From Eumeta japonica (taxonomy: Eukaryota > Arthropoda > Insecta > Lepidoptera > Psychidae): a stretch of 64,000 nucleotides of DNA. The stretch spans positions 89,385 through 153,384 of the forward strand of contig BGZK01001432.1 in assembly GCA_005406025.1 (NCBI GenBank), in the 5' to 3' direction. The position numbers and the translations under genes are program-made. The notes below the pieces were generated by a model that saw nothing but the letters and a program-made list of their open reading frames with translations, was not told where the DNA came from and searched no databases. Position 1 is the stretch's first letter; each line of letters opens with the position of its first letter. Shown here piece after piece: positions 22,791-35,214 of this stretch.

Positions 22791-23899
22791 ATTACATGCA
22801 TTTTTTCAATATGTCTAATAGTGCCACAGTAATACTTGAAAATTAATAAAATTTTCGGTAAATACAACTTTGACCTAGAATTATTTTTGAACAAGTAAAT
22901 TTATAAAAAAATGACTTACAGTCTTTTTTGTAGTGTTTAATTCCCTACAAACACATATCTGAAGATTTTTTGACATATCCTCAACTAGTTAAGAGAATGA
23001 AAAGAAGCAGATATAATTTTTCCCATACATTTCCCATGGAAAATCAAAAATTGCGATGCGCCCTGTCTTATCACTATTAAAAGCTCATTTTTTAACAGGC
23101 CAATTCTTGTATTTAAACGAAGTTTTCGAACCTGTTTGCGAGACAGAATTTTATTTTAAATCGCGCAAAGATGCATATTAGTAAAAAGAAATATGTCATT
23201 TAGTCTAATGTGCTAAAGATGAGAACGTCTTATTATTATGATTTTCCACAGAGATCTAGTTGATGCTCCACTATGAAGCCATGGTGTTCGGTTTTGGGAT
23301 ATCGTATATCGACAATACGAAGGAATTTGATATTTGTTGTTGGATTCTAATTTTTTTTATATATATATTCCATTTTTATTCCGTAGTCCTTTTTATTTGT
23401 ATTACTTCTATATAAATTCTATGATGTTATGGTTTATTTAGTCACCTATGCTTATTATTTTCAGGGAATAAAACTTTCAAAAAATTCAAGGTACCATTTT
23501 TGCTATCATATCGTCAGAGCGATAAATGATAGAGAGAGAACGAACCTTAAATCTCAACTATGTAGCAGTAGAATACTAATGAATTACACGAGTATGGGAT
23601 ACACACATTAAGTAATTAAGATAAGCGCAATGATCTAGTGTTAATCGCCTCTTCCGTTAGGCTAATGCCATAAATGGCGGTCCGGGATATTCGCATTACG
23701 GTAACGAGATTGCTTGTGGCCATTCGTTTTATGAAAGAAAATAATTATTTATGTTATGTTTATATGGATTCTATGATACTCTATGTATTTATAGTTACAC
23801 AGCTTAACTAAACACACCTCAGGTTTTATTTTTAAATATCTTGCTGCATTTAAATCTATTGTTGCCTTCTAAATGAGCTGGCGTACCCCAGTACATATA
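22791..23899. other. AT-rich DNA with a less AT-rich patch at 23.64-23.75 kb
   Basis: The patch contains 'gccataaatggcggtcc' and other CpG-bearing motifs and stands out from its flanks. No gene recognised. Confidence 0.35.
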
Positions 23900-24270
23900 C
23901 AACTTATGGATGATCCCTCAGGGTTATTCATAAATTACGTAAGCTGAAATTGGAGCGTTGGAAGAAATTCACTATATCTTATTTTGGAGGAAGGAGACCA
24001 ATGGAAAATCTCACGTTAACCTTCAGTTTCAGAAAATATACTATTAAGATTTATTATCTATTTATGATATTACAATACATATTGAACAAATTTAATTTGT
24101 TAGAAATATTGGAGAAAATTTCACGTAAGAGGGTGAATCCGTCCTCATCCTTTATGGGGATGGAGGATGAGGATGGATCCACGCATTTATACAGTCTATC
24201 TCCACAGCTCATCAAATCTCATCAAGGTGTGGTTCTGAATTCAAAAAAAATACCTTCTATACTTAATACG
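23900..24270 (+). repeat. Dispersed repeat with a copy at 51.3 kb
   Basis: 'attcataaattacgtaagctgaaa' is followed by 'ttggagcg', 'ttttggagg' and 'aatggaaaatctcacgttaa', paralleled at 51,330-51,430 by 'atggatcgag', 'ctcaccaaatctcg', 'gaggtgggaggtgaatggaa' and 'atatcatgttaa'. This style of non-autonomous element is widespread in insects. The 111-codon frame at 23,950-24,285 is a by-product. An inverted 'cctcatcc/ggatgagg' pair sits at 24,143-24,174. Confidence 0.45.
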
Positions 24271-24314
24271 CGTCCCATTGTCTAGTATGTTACAAAATCG
24301 CATCGCAAAGAAAA

Positions 24315-24375
24315 TATTTATGTATTTTGTGTGTATTTTGTGTTTTGTATTTATTTTGTATTTTGTGTTTGAAAC
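24315..24375 (+). repeat. TTTTGTGTATTT low-complexity run
   Basis: Repeats of 'ttttgtgt' and 'tattttgt' units. Simple sequence only. Confidence 0.7.
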
Positions 24376-25015
24376 ATTGATGATTTTAATGTGCTACCTT
24401 CAGAAAGTGCAATTATGTCAATTAAATTCAGTGGAAATAGAATTTAAGAAAAGTGTTGGTGGCATTTAGATTTTGAAGTTGTTTTCATATGTCTCGTACG
24501 TAACCAGCCGGACGCGGTACACAAGTTGGAAGAGAAAATGCCGCTTCGGCCGTTTTATATCGGAACGCGCAAAGGATTATGGGAGTTCTCTTCTTCTTCT
24601 ACTTGTCTATAGAATTCACGACGTTGATATTTAGATGCTTACACGCAACATGCAGTGGCATGTAGCATGCAATCCACCGCTGACCCTCGAATCGGTTTTT
24701 TTATTAATTTTAACATGCAACCAATAAATTAATAGGTGGTTAAATTAAATCATAAATTTAACATTCGTCCGATGTCTCTGTCAATCTTCTAGGATTAATA
24801 CTCAATTAGTTGGGAGAGGATTTGCGGTGGAGTAGATTCTAGGATCAGCGATGGGTTATATACTGCATGTAGCATTTAATTATGAACCGCCACGAAATAA
24901 CACTTTACATAACAGACTGTTTTCTTTAATAAAAATAAGAACCATGCTTGAAATGTAGCGAATCATTTTCAATTTATTAGTATTAGGGTATTATCATAAT
25001 ATAATAATAATAATA
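24376..25015. other. Mostly AT-rich DNA, GC-richer at 24.49-24.70 kb
   Basis: A CpG-bearing stretch lies at 24,495-24,600, and 'gcatgtagcatgcaat' with related 'catgcagtggcatg' motifs near 24,648-24,672. No gene or known repeat. Confidence 0.35.
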
Positions 25016-25245
25016 ACAGTGCCCAATTGGTGCAGTTGGCACAAGACGAACATTTATTTATTTGATTAAAAGTTAAGGTTTGTCTTGAATCTATCGCTCT
25101 ACATTATATACATACATACATACACAATTATGAAAATAGTATATATGCATTGTATTAACTGTCTGGTACCTACAGTACAAGCCTCGTAGATTAGTTTGCG
25201 CTCAGATGGCGCTGTGTATATACGTCCGATGATATTATTATTATA
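25016..25245 (+). mobile_element. tRNA-derived SINE, internally deleted
   Basis: Head GTGCCCAATTGGTGCAGTTGG (A-box region) runs straight into 'cacaagacgaacatttattt', so the B-box part of the tRNA-like head is deleted. The body has 'ggtacctacagtacaagcc', then 'ttagtttgcgctcagatggc' and an ATT tail, matching the copy at 19,065-19,374. Without the B box it should not be transcribed by pol III. Confidence 0.7.
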
Positions 25246-27139
25246 ATCTGTTAAACTAAATAATTTAGACGATCGGTAAACAGAGATGATGTCCGTTTGT
25301 GCTACTTTAGAGCTATGAATGTAAAGGCGATTAATTTAGGAATTCTGCTCATGCCGACTAGGGTTTCATAGTCGTGTGTCCTGGGTCATGAAAGATTTTA
25401 TCGCAAACTGTATTTTAAAAGTAAGCTTGTATACAACTGTGGTCATGCAAGCGTTCACTGAACATCTTCATTTGCAACTTTTAATGATGCAGATAGGATT
25501 GCAAAGGTTAATAATATTTTATATGTTAGTTTTTTTTTTTTTTTTAATGAAAGAACCTTTTTAGATGCCTAGCATTTGGGGATATTTGATAGTCAATTAG
25601 GATTCTTAATAACAAATTTCTGAATGTAAGGCAATAGGGCACAGCACCCGAGGGCGCGCACTATGTCACTTTTGAGCTATAGATGGATGATGGATTTCTC
25701 CAAATCTGTCGGTCTAATATTATATATATAGCACATTATATTAAGGCACTATGAAAAAGCTCATTCGTGGGTATATGATCTCCGTGCGCGGTATTACCTT
25801 CCCTACATGGGCCGTAGCGTGATTGACTCGTCAACGTTTGTAACTCAATTTCATTTCAATTTCAATCCTACTACTCCGTTACGAATACGAGACGATGAGT
25901 TTTCGCCTGAGCATCGTCGTGTAAACGTATCGCATTTTGTTTTTTTCGTTTTAATTTTTTTTCCGTTTCGTTATACAAAATTTGGTAAAACCAAATGGGC
26001 GTGCCTTAAGCGCTCGTGCCATACGTATGTTATTTAAATTAGAGGTTTGTGATAACATACGAGCTTTTCGCCAAATATCCTATTTTTAATTTTCAAATAG
26101 TTTTATAGTAAACTTGAATCGAAAAAAGGATAGGTAATTTCGTATATATTCGACATCATAATGCAAAATTATATGTGTAGGTTAATGTATGATTTTTTTT
26201 TCACTTTTAACAAGATTTTTATTATATTACTACCGTCATCTGTTGGCAATTACAAAAATAAACAACTTCACGCTCAATCTTAACCTCTATTTTAGATATT
26301 TACGCGAAATGGCGGATCAAAACATGAATAACTGCCAGTTGAAAAATTCAAATACAGCTAATGAGTACTAAATCAAGCTGTGATTTTCAATACAGTTATT
26401 CCCAATCAATCAGTGATGAGATTGAAAAAGAAATTAAGTTTAAAAGTTATATAGTTTTTTAGTTATTCTGGTAACGCCCAGTGTAGACGCGATTTTCTGG
26501 CGACAATAGAAGCATAGCTACGCTCGCGCTAAAGGCATACAATTTTTGCTTTTCAACTTCAATTAGAACGAGGAATCCCATAATTTTATATGTTGCTTCT
26601 GAATTCATCACTAATTACCAACACCAGCCCTTATCCTCGAACGAAAATTTTTCGTTTAATTGCTTTGTTGGGAATAGACAATATTGTTTGCATGCGATCT
26701 TCCCAAAAATTAAAATACTTTTAATACCTGGAACGCGACAATCATATTAATGACAACTTTGAAAACTCCAACTTTAATAAATACAAAAACAACATAAGCT
26801 AATTAAAAAGCAAAAAATAAATGTTTTATACAACAATTTAATACGTATTTGCTGTTCAGTTTAATGTAATTAGGAAAGTGTTGTTTATTAGTTAATTTAC
26901 AATTGTTTTATCATTTTGAAGATGATGCCAAGTAAAACGCAAAAAATGCAAATCCAATTAGTGCATTTAACTGTTGAAGTGTATCAGTATTTATTTTTGT
27001 ATTTTCAAAACTTTCGTTTTCAAAATATAAAATATCCATTAAAAATTGTAGTTTTTCGTATAATTTTAAGAGCAAAACCTTCACGAAATCAACCTATTTT
27101 TGATGAACTAATCTAGTTCATCAAACAGTCCTTTTTCTT
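25246..27139. other. AT-rich DNA with a mixed-composition stretch at 25.78-26.02 kb
   Basis: No gene. The 76-codon frame at 25,807-26,037 and the 66-codon frame at 26,916-27,116 have no recognisable domain. Confidence 0.4.
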
Positions 27140-27500
27140 CCATTACGTTTAATCGCAAGCGAAGCGAGAGCTTAAAGCTATATTCTGACACGGCACGAGA
27201 AGATGCCGACCTGCCCGGTCCCGCGGGAGAACAAAGTTTCAAAGGAGTTTATCAATATGTAAAAAGCGAGCGAATCGAGCGAGTAACTTGTCGGAAGTTC
27301 GCGCAAGTTCTGATTACTTGCCGCTAATCCGAAATCCATATCCGGGGAGTCGTACCTGCGCGGGCGTCTTCAATTCTGAAGTTCGATTTGCTTATGTAGT
27401 GTCGGCAACATGACGCCGGTTACGATACTGTTGCTATTAAATCAACTGAATAAGAAAAACAACCGCTCTGTTAGAATACGGCCGATCAGGCTGACCGTTT
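27140..27500. promoter_or_regulatory. CpG-rich island, candidate regulatory DNA
   Basis: A CpG-rich stretch ('ccggtcccgcggg', 'gagcgaatcgagcgag') in AT-rich surroundings. No long reading frame and no repeat structure. It fits conserved noncoding DNA but needs alignment to test. Confidence 0.3.
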
Positions 27501-27587
27501 TTTTTAGTAAGGCTTTGAATAATAGAAATCAAGTATAAGATAGAAACTATAGGTCATAGAAAATTATTAGTTCTAGACAAACTTACA

Positions 27588-27635
27588 CTTAGAATGATAA
27601 ACCAAATCCAACCTGATATGGTTTATCATTCTGAG
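27588..27635. repeat. Hairpin with 17-bp stem and 14-base loop
   Basis: Arms 27,588-27,604 and 27,619-27,635 are complementary at 16 of 17 positions, the exception being a G-U wobble in RNA (core AGAATGATAAACCA). Shorter than a usual pre-miRNA; may be a mini inverted-repeat element. Confidence 0.7.
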
Positions 27636-27639
27636 TATA

Positions 27640-29640
27640 CCATAAAGCGAGGTGCGTTTTTGTAGACCATGTATCGACCAACCGAACAGTGCGATTTCAT
27701 ATTCTAGCGGCGATCGATTAATCTGAATTTCGATTCAAGTCTATTACAATCGGCTTAGAAATATTTCACGTTGACGGCAAACGGGTAGATATCGATAAAT
27801 AAAAAAGATATAAAAGGCCCTTTGGTAGAAACGGTCAAATGACGCCCACAATAGTATCGATTTTGTTGTAACTACTAGTTTTCGAACGGAATTTTAATTT
27901 GAATCGATTAGATTTTGATCGTTCACACCGAACCCTGAAATAACAGTTGCGATCAAACGAGTAGGAAAAGCACGTGTATTCATGATGTTCCGCTGTTACA
28001 TCACTTTTTTTCGCGAGCGCCGCGACGAGTCAAACGTGGAGTTAGCTGTCGTGCTGAACTCATCACGTTTATGGGTTTTGAATCGCAAAAATCCGTCATT
28101 ATTTTATTGGGATACTTCTTAGAATAACCATAAATTTTCATTTACAAAGTGAAAAGTAATGGTTATTTCACAAATCCGGCTGCGAGCACATAAACAAATT
28201 ATAGATCTGTATAATTTGTTTGTGTGCGCTTTGTGCGACGTTACCACTACTTTTCCACCGCTAATTTCCTTCGAATTTTCAATCTCCCGTGCCTTCAGTG
28301 TGAACGCAACCCGATGTGAAAGCGCAGACGGCGACGTATGTCGTTGCATTTGGTTTACGAAAAATTTCACAACACAATGTGAATGATGAACTTATTTAGT
28401 GCTAATCAATATTTGGATTTATATACGGTGTTAGTGTACGCTTAGTGTGGATACGGTAATGGTGATAAATAACGCGAATATTAGTACCTAAGTTCCAATT
28501 TTTTGTGATAAAACCTCAAAAGCCATTGACACGTACATGACTTAGGTCCATACCGTGCCTATAGCGCATGCAAAATCAGGTGGTAATAATGATACAGGAT
28601 GCTTGGTTTATTTTTCATAGTAAACTATTTATGTTATAGTATCCATAACACAATCTTAGTTTCAAATTCACAATATTTAATTTTGGTTGCCTGTAACGAA
28701 GTTGAATATTTGTGTCATTTCATAAAAATCTACACGGCATTTGATTGTTGATGCTGGGCAATCGAATTTCCTTGGAATGCTCTGACTTGGCCGTTAAAAA
28801 TATAAATAAGTTCGCTCGAGAACAGTTACATGTACTATTTTCGGACAATATTCAATTACAAAGTTTACACGTGTATTTTATTTATGTAGTGCTATTTATA
28901 TTATATTAATATAATTTATATTATATATAATTCATATTATAGTTTATATCATATAATGCCATTTGTTGTTGAGAAATGAACGCACGGCGGTAATGCAATT
29001 ACCTCGTAATCTTACCAGATGGCGCTAGAAATCAACGCTTAGAAACATACTTTTTTTTGTGTGTGTAAAATAGATTTTTTCCAAGCAAAACACTTAAGTT
29101 GACAAAGTTAAAAATTTATATAAATAATTATTTTCATTGCAATCAGGGCCGTCTGCGGGATAGCCAAGACGAATATATACGAGAATTGCTCGTTTAATAG
29201 ATTAATAGTGTCCAAATCTACTGCATTTTGTTTTCTATCAAAGGTTTCATAGCATCCATAGTGCTTTAAATCGATGTCGTTTAAGGGAATCCCCCGCGTG
29301 GATAGTGACACGAGCTAGAAGAGTTCGTGGTGGTACAAGTACACAACCACTTTCTGTAATATTTGTTGTTCGCGACAAAGTTTTTCTGCGCACTTCGACG
29401 TGTATACATATGGCGTGAACTTACTTTCTATTTTAAGTTATATTCGTATAGTTTATATAGATAAATTTCAAACTCTTAGCGTTGTACATATGAAAGGTAA
29501 CGTTATTTTAATATATTTTTAAAGTTGAAATGTACAAGATAAGATTTTTTTGTGAATAAAAATACGAGTTTGGACGAGTTTTAGTTCCGAAATAAATCAT
29601 ACATGTTTTTGAAATAGACTCGGTAATCTTTCAAAGAGCA
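27640..29640. other. AT-rich DNA, short CpG patch near 28.0 kb
   Basis: Two antiparallel frames (28,119-28,370 minus, 28,159-28,386 plus) overlap with no domain. An AT-only run lies at 28,898-28,960. No gene recognised. Confidence 0.4.
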
Positions 29641-29945
29641 GACCACGTTATATAAAAAACCGGTGGCTCTCGTGGCGGTAGGTTCGCTAATCTATGCCTA
29701 TAGTTATTCAGCGCCCGCTACGGCACAGCTGGGAATCGATGATAAAGAATAGCACAACTGTCTTGACGGTACGATTTCCGATCTATGGTAAATTTTCAAT
29801 CCCGGCCGTACCAATTTTATTGGTTTAAAATGATGAAGTCATTTCAATGATCGCTTTTTCAGGGACTAATGCGAAAAATATAAAAACGCACCGGTATGCA
29901 CTGCACCCGCGTGTGTTACGGTAGGATCCCGCAGCGCTCCGCCTA
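29641..29945. other. Mixed-composition segment preceding LINE ORF1 debris
   Basis: GC-richer than its flanks; may be further decayed retroelement sequence, but I cannot align it. Confidence 0.3.
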
Positions 29946-30136
29946 CGAGTTCCAAACAGTCGTCTATGTCGGACGACTTAAAACAACTTCTAACGGTAAT
30001 CTCAATTATCGATACCGACAAATTCGCGCTCCTCGCGCGAAAAATACTGCGCTGCCGTGAGCCGGACTGAAAAATTAATTGCTTAGTGGAACACGCCTCG
30101 CTCGTACAAGCAATCAAAAATAATGAGTAATAACTC
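29946..30136 (+). pseudogene. Fragment of a LINE ORF1 (gag-like) protein
   Basis: The plus strand reads MSDDLKQLLTVISIIDTDK, then 'ALLARKI', a stop, and KINCLVEHASLVQAIKNN before another stop. A 'DDLK..M..IS.ID..E...LAKK.R.A.NP.EKL..LVEHA.L..AIKNN' pattern occurs in ORF1 products of lepidopteran jockey-like LINEs. This fragment keeps that order but has an in-frame stop and no zinc knuckles. The minus-strand 90-codon frame at 29,866-30,138 is its antisense shadow. Assigned from memory of the family. Confidence 0.5.
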
Positions 30137-30467
30137 AACTAAACCCTTTTAAACCCCTTTTCACCCCTACACCGGACCGGTAAGGTTGGTTGAAATTCAA
30201 TAATCAAATCCCCACGCGATGCTATGTCCCCAAACCCAGCACATAGCGCTCGAGTGCTTAGTTTGGATTTTCGCTTTGAAGTCCGACAAAGCTTCATTGT
30301 TCATGTCGAACATGAGCTATTAGTTATAGCAATAGAGTCAAACCCAAAGGAAAATATTTTAGTGGGTAAAAATCCCACATAACTCGATTTTATAGGTCGC
30401 GTGGCCGGATGCCTTACATTCGAGAATATTATCACTGCTTACGTGTCAAAATAAAAAAATTGGAAAA
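30137..30467. other. Unclassified DNA downstream of ORF1 debris
   Basis: May be more retroelement sequence; no frame is recognisable. Confidence 0.3.
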
Positions 30468-31025
30468 AGAGTTGACCCTAAAGGCTATATCTCCAACTTT
30501 CCGCTAACTTTAAGTGATCAGACATAAAATTACAGAGTAATAAAAAAAAATCATTTTTTTTCATAATTTTGATTATCGATATCTCACGCACGGATCAAAC
30601 GATTTTAATCAGATCCACGGCGATCAATGCAGGTTATAAAGTTCTATTAAAGAGTTTAGAACAAGCATTCGATCAGATATAAAATTTCGAAGTAATAAAA
30701 AAAACTTTTATTTTTCAAATTTTTTTTAACGATATCTCACGAACGAATCATCCGATTTTAACCAGACCGGCGGCGATCAATGTAATTTTTTGATGTCAAG
30801 AGCTGATTAGTTATTGGAATCGATCGGTAAAGCCGTTTAAAAGTTAATCAAGAGAAAAAGTTTTTCAAAACTTTTATTTTTGAGTTTTCTCAAAAATTAC
30901 CTGTCCGAATCGGTTTAAATTTATAGAAAATCTAAATTTGGTGCAACACTTTGGAACACTACTTGCTTGGTTCCAATCGGTTAAGTCGTTTAAAAGTTAT
31001 GAGAGGCTTACATACATTACAAAAA
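30468..31025 (+). repeat. AACTTCCCGCTAA-family element, right end missing
   Basis: Starts 'ttgaccctaaaggct' with left terminus CCAACTTTCCGCTAACTTT, then two 'cgatatctcacgNacgNatca' boxes, 'ccgattttaaccagaccgg', 'cgatcaatg', 'aatcgatcggtaaagccgttta' and 'ccaatcggttaagtcgtttaa'. It stops near the point where other copies have their CA microsatellite; the right inverted end is absent. Confidence 0.65.
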
Positions 31026-32640
31026 CACTATCCTGTAAACTCGCCATCGAGGTTGCACCTTTTTTGTACCGACAATAGTACACGTGTTAGTATATCGGAA
31101 GAAAACTCAATAGACACATCGTTTTTTGAGGTTATTATTTCGAAGTTCAATATTCGACGAGGTCCCGCTTATGCTACAAAATGAATAGAACCAGCATAAC
31201 AAAAAGACGGACCGTTAAGCGCGTGCACCCGGTCCGTAACATAGAGAATTCCAAACAATATTAGTTAATGTTTTAAATAATTTAGAAAATGTTTAATATG
31301 TCAGTCAAAAGTAAAAAGGATATTATATATGGTGAGTTTAATGTAAAAGAAATTCCCCCAGCTTCTGCTAACATTATGAACTTAGGTATATAAATCATAC
31401 AATTTAAGCAAATTGTTTTCTGAGACTACTAGAATCACTTCGGCGATATTTAGTTGTATTGACAATATTTATTGCCAATATGGCAAATCAATCACAGGCA
31501 AATTGTGCTCTTACTTCTGCGGTCAATCAGCAACACTCTCAAGTAAGAGATTGCCTTGATCAAGTCATAGAGTGCTGACCTATGACATAGACTAGCTTAA
31601 TAGTTTGACATCTAATTCAAATAAAATAAGTGTAGTTCTAGCACACGATGGATAATTTCTCCAAATAGTTTATTTGATAAGCTCTGAGGGTATGTGTGCT
31701 GAGCAAAATGACATTACATTTTAAGCTTGAACCGATTAAAACAGATCCAAACAGTGGAACAGGAGAATGCGCAGAACCTTATAAATAAAGAAGAATTGAC
31801 TTCTATCCTAATCTCGCTGCTGATCTCGACAAGAACTAAAATTAAAAATAATCGGCCTACATAATTTTTAGCAGGCTTACATGTTTTAAATTGACGCCAT
31901 ATTGGAAAAAAAAACAAACAACTAACAGAACGTAATTTATTTTCCCCTTTGGGTTGCCATTTACAAAAGTCGTGTTATTTTTTATTGTTATTAGCGTACG
32001 TGGCCAATTTAAAAAAAATTACAGTTTCGTCAAGCGTTCTGATTCTAGAAAACTTCCAGGGGCGCTTTATAATATCAACCGTTTCGCTCTGGAATATGTC
32101 GGCGTGTTGCGACCGGCGGAAAAAATTAATTTTAACGCCCGACGCGAGTACAGTTCGCGAATAATTACGGGGGGCGTTAAAACGTATTTTCCGTAACAAA
32201 TTTAAGCTCTCACTCATAGGGAATTTGTGAGCGCGGCGCGGCGACGCCGTCAGGAACCTGTATACCTACGCGAAATGAATATGATTATTTTTCCAAGTGA
32301 AAAATTAAATAAAAAAAGACGTAACGGTGAATATTTATTTGTTTTTTTTTTTGAATAGGAGAAAAATGTATATCGACCATTACAAATGTAAAGTATAGAA
32401 CTTCGCGATACTTTCGTCCTACTAGAAAAATGTTATTCTAGGATAAAAATGAAATATATTAATGCCAAGACATAATGGTGCAATCAGGAACTACCTTCTT
32501 TTTTGATTATAAGATTTGCAACTAATGTTCTTAATCTTTCTGTTTTGATAGCCAAAACAATTTTAATGCAATGACGTTAACATAAATAAGTTCAAAAGAT
32601 AGTACAAAAGATTTTGATGGTTAACGTTGAATTGCTTTTG
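31026..32640. other. AT-rich DNA with CpG patch at 32.05-32.27 kb
   Basis: Overlapping frames at 31,949-32,217 on both strands and 31,714-31,917 minus show no domain. No repeat or gene recognised. Confidence 0.4.
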
Positions 32641-32925
32641 TAAGTTATTCGCGACTCAGTAACACCGAAGTTGAGAGTCAGATGGGCGTTCATCCCGACC
32701 CCGGTCAGCGTCATCTCCCTCGAGCGCCTACGTGCCATGGAAGGCATATTAAATTATCTGATCTCGGCTGCATTCTGTCAGTCATTAAGCTTAGCCGGAA
32801 ATTGATTGGCTTCAAAACGTCCGACAGCCAGATTGGTTATTTACCTTACATGCCCACCCTTAAAGCGGTCCACGCCCGGTACAGTCATAGAGTAAGGAAT
32901 GTGGCGGCCATGACATTGTGATTGA
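32641..32925. other. GC-moderate segment beside the long hairpin
   Basis: A 79-codon plus-strand frame (32,682-32,921) covers most of it. Composition differs from the AT-rich flanks and suggests inserted or formerly coding DNA, but I cannot assign it. Confidence 0.3.
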
Positions 32926-32933
32926 TTAAAAAA

Positions 32934-33059
32934 AATCTACATCCATCTGGCTGGGTTTAGTGTGGATCACGCTAGTTCGTGATCGACATAAGAGACAACT
33001 CTTATGTCAATCACGAACTGGCGTGGTCCACACTAAATCCAGCCAGATGGATGTAGATT
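32934..33059. repeat. Long near-perfect hairpin, 61-bp arms, 4-base loop
   Basis: Left arm 32,934-32,994, loop ACAA, right arm 32,999-33,059. By eye 57 of 61 positions pair, and three of the four mismatches become G-U pairs if the plus strand is transcribed. Either a fold-back element (snap-back MITE) or a hairpin RNA source. Confidence 0.85.
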
Positions 33060-33739
33060 ACAGGTCACAATCCTGTGGTGGGATAATGTAGGTTTATTTG
33101 GGCATGTTGTATTTATTTCATATTTCTAATTGCACTGAAGCAAAGTTTATGATCTTCTGACCCTAATCCCACCTCTAAATACGTATTTCTTTATTGGAAA
33201 AAAGAGCGCAAATAGATATATTTAAATAATGATACTGAATTACTAATTTCAAAACTAACCGTTATTCAATACACTTTTTTAAACAGTCTTACACCGTTTT
33301 CAATACATTATAGATGGAATATAAAGAAAGAGGAAAGCGCGTCTTATTTTTATTATTATTATTATGTATATATCATTATGTTTAAATTTAAACATTGTCA
33401 TTTTTGGATTTGTCGGTCTATAAATTTGTTTTAGGCGTTGGTGAATCAGTCAGTGAATTAGTATACCGTATTTTTTTTTATAATATTTTATAAATAAATT
33501 TTTCAGTTCCAATTTAGCTTGCTTAAATATATTTCGTTGTGACAGCTGAATAATTGTTGTATTAGCAAATGGTTCGTACAATTTGGCTACTCGATTAATC
33601 GAATCGATATTTAGGTTTATAAGACAAATCGACCAAAATATTGATTTGCTCAAAACCTGTAATGGAAATTTGTTACGTATTAAAATTTTTGGTTGGAAAA
33701 AATCTGTTTTTTTTTAGTAACATGTAATTTTACACACAA

Positions 33740-33771
<32 letters not shown>

Positions 33772-33959
33772 CAGGGTTATTAAATTGACCTCTTCTTATT
33801 GATTCAATTTCGAGTTTTCGAATTATGACGAGAAATAATTACTTAATTAATACTGTAGTTTATTGTAACATGAAATACTTTTCATGGTTCACTATACAAT
33901 TTTTAACTCGGTATATATTTAAATGGAATTAAATCTGGAATTAAATCTTCATTGAAGAT
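33060..33959. other. AT-rich DNA with CA/TA microsatellite
   Basis: A (CA)n(TA)n run lies at 33,737-33,771 and an ATT run near 33,350. The 67-codon minus-strand frame at 33,450-33,653 is unrecognised. Confidence 0.5.
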
Positions 33960-34580
33960 TAAATATAAAAGTCTGTTTTCCGTGGCCGTTAGGCCGTTAT
34001 AGCGTGACGCAAAACACGAAGTCTCGAGTAGGCGCGGGCTCCTGCGAAATTATTTATTATTGTAAAGAGGAGAACAGCCCTCGTATCCGGAATACATTAA
34101 CATCGTTCCGCGCAAGGGTATTTTTAATACCGCATTTTTGTGCACGGCGACGGGAGGCGCCCGGCGAAGTTGAAAATAATCTGCATGCTCAAGAGAGGCC
34201 GAGCGAACGGGGACGAGATAAATATAGCGAGATCCTCGGGCGGCCACGATGAGTCGCGGCCTCGCGACACAACGGGGTCCTATTCTTTACCTCGCGACAG
34301 ACGGAGAGGCCATAGACAAATTTTCGTGTGCATGTGCCGATCACGACAACGGTCATAGCTTGATCTGAGCGCCCTGTGACCGGGTGTGAGTTCCGACATG
34401 TTTCGATAAGTCACGCTTTTTCTTCACGGTCACCGGAGAATAGGTGGTCAACGCCGCCCGTGAGCATTCGTAATCCCAGACGTGTCACCGTTGAGTTGCC
34501 AGCCTCCCGTGCAGAAATAGGACATATAACGCACGGCAGATTGGACTGACGGAGGAGAAGTGGACTGATGTAAGGGAGTG
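33960..34580. promoter_or_regulatory. CpG-rich island, candidate regulatory DNA or exon
   Basis: One of the strongest CpG-rich blocks in the window. Three frames of 65 to 82 codons on both strands overlap here, which is typical of GC-rich noncoding DNA; none has a domain. A promoter or conserved regulatory element is possible. Confidence 0.3.
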
Positions 34581-34816
34581 AGCCATTGAAAGTTTATTCT
34601 TAGATAATACAATTAAATCGCAAAAGTGCGTATTTTAAATTTTACCAAAAACCATTCATCAATCTTCCCACATGCATGTAGCTGATTTGGGTGGGAGCTA
34701 AGAGTGGCAGTCTCTTGGGGTATAGAAGGTAAACTGTTGCCACGATGGGAAAACTGTTCCCATCAAAAACAAAGAAAAGAAGCGAGCATTAAGTGTATTT
34801 TTTTAAGACGCTTGTA

Positions 34817-35170
34817 TAAGCTTGGGCTGTATGTTTGTATGTATGTATGTAACTATGTAACGGAATCTTTGAGCTTAATTTTCACCAATTTCAAGAAGTC
34901 TAATTAATTTGAAACTTTGCATACGTATCAAGGACCAATGACAATGCAATGATTTGATAACAGTTTCCCATTATCCTTATTAGGACCGACAGGATTAATA
35001 TAAGCTTTGGTTGTATGTATCTGTGTATGTAGCGGAATCTTTGAGCTTAATTTTCACCAATTTCAAGATGTCTGATTAATTTGAAACTTTGCATACTTAT
35101 CAAGGAGAAATGACAATACAATAATTTGATAAGTTTATCCTCTTATCCTGATCCGGATCGCCAGGATCGA
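34817..35170 (+). repeat. Two tandem copies of a 184-bp unit
   Basis: Units start at 34,817 and 35,001 with 'taagcttNggNtgtatgt', then 'cggaatctttgagcttaatt', 'ttcaccaatttcaaga.gtct' and 'tttgaaactttgcatac.tatcaagga'. Boxes overlap in style with the AAGCTTTTA element downstream, so both may be internal parts of one family. Confidence 0.7.
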
Positions 35171-35214
35171 ACAATTTCGTCACGTATCGTCTGCGTGAGA
35201 GCAAGTGGCTTAAA

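Noticed and set aside
27588..27635. Calling the hairpin a miRNA gene
   Set aside because: Stem is shorter than a standard precursor and no small-RNA evidence is available.
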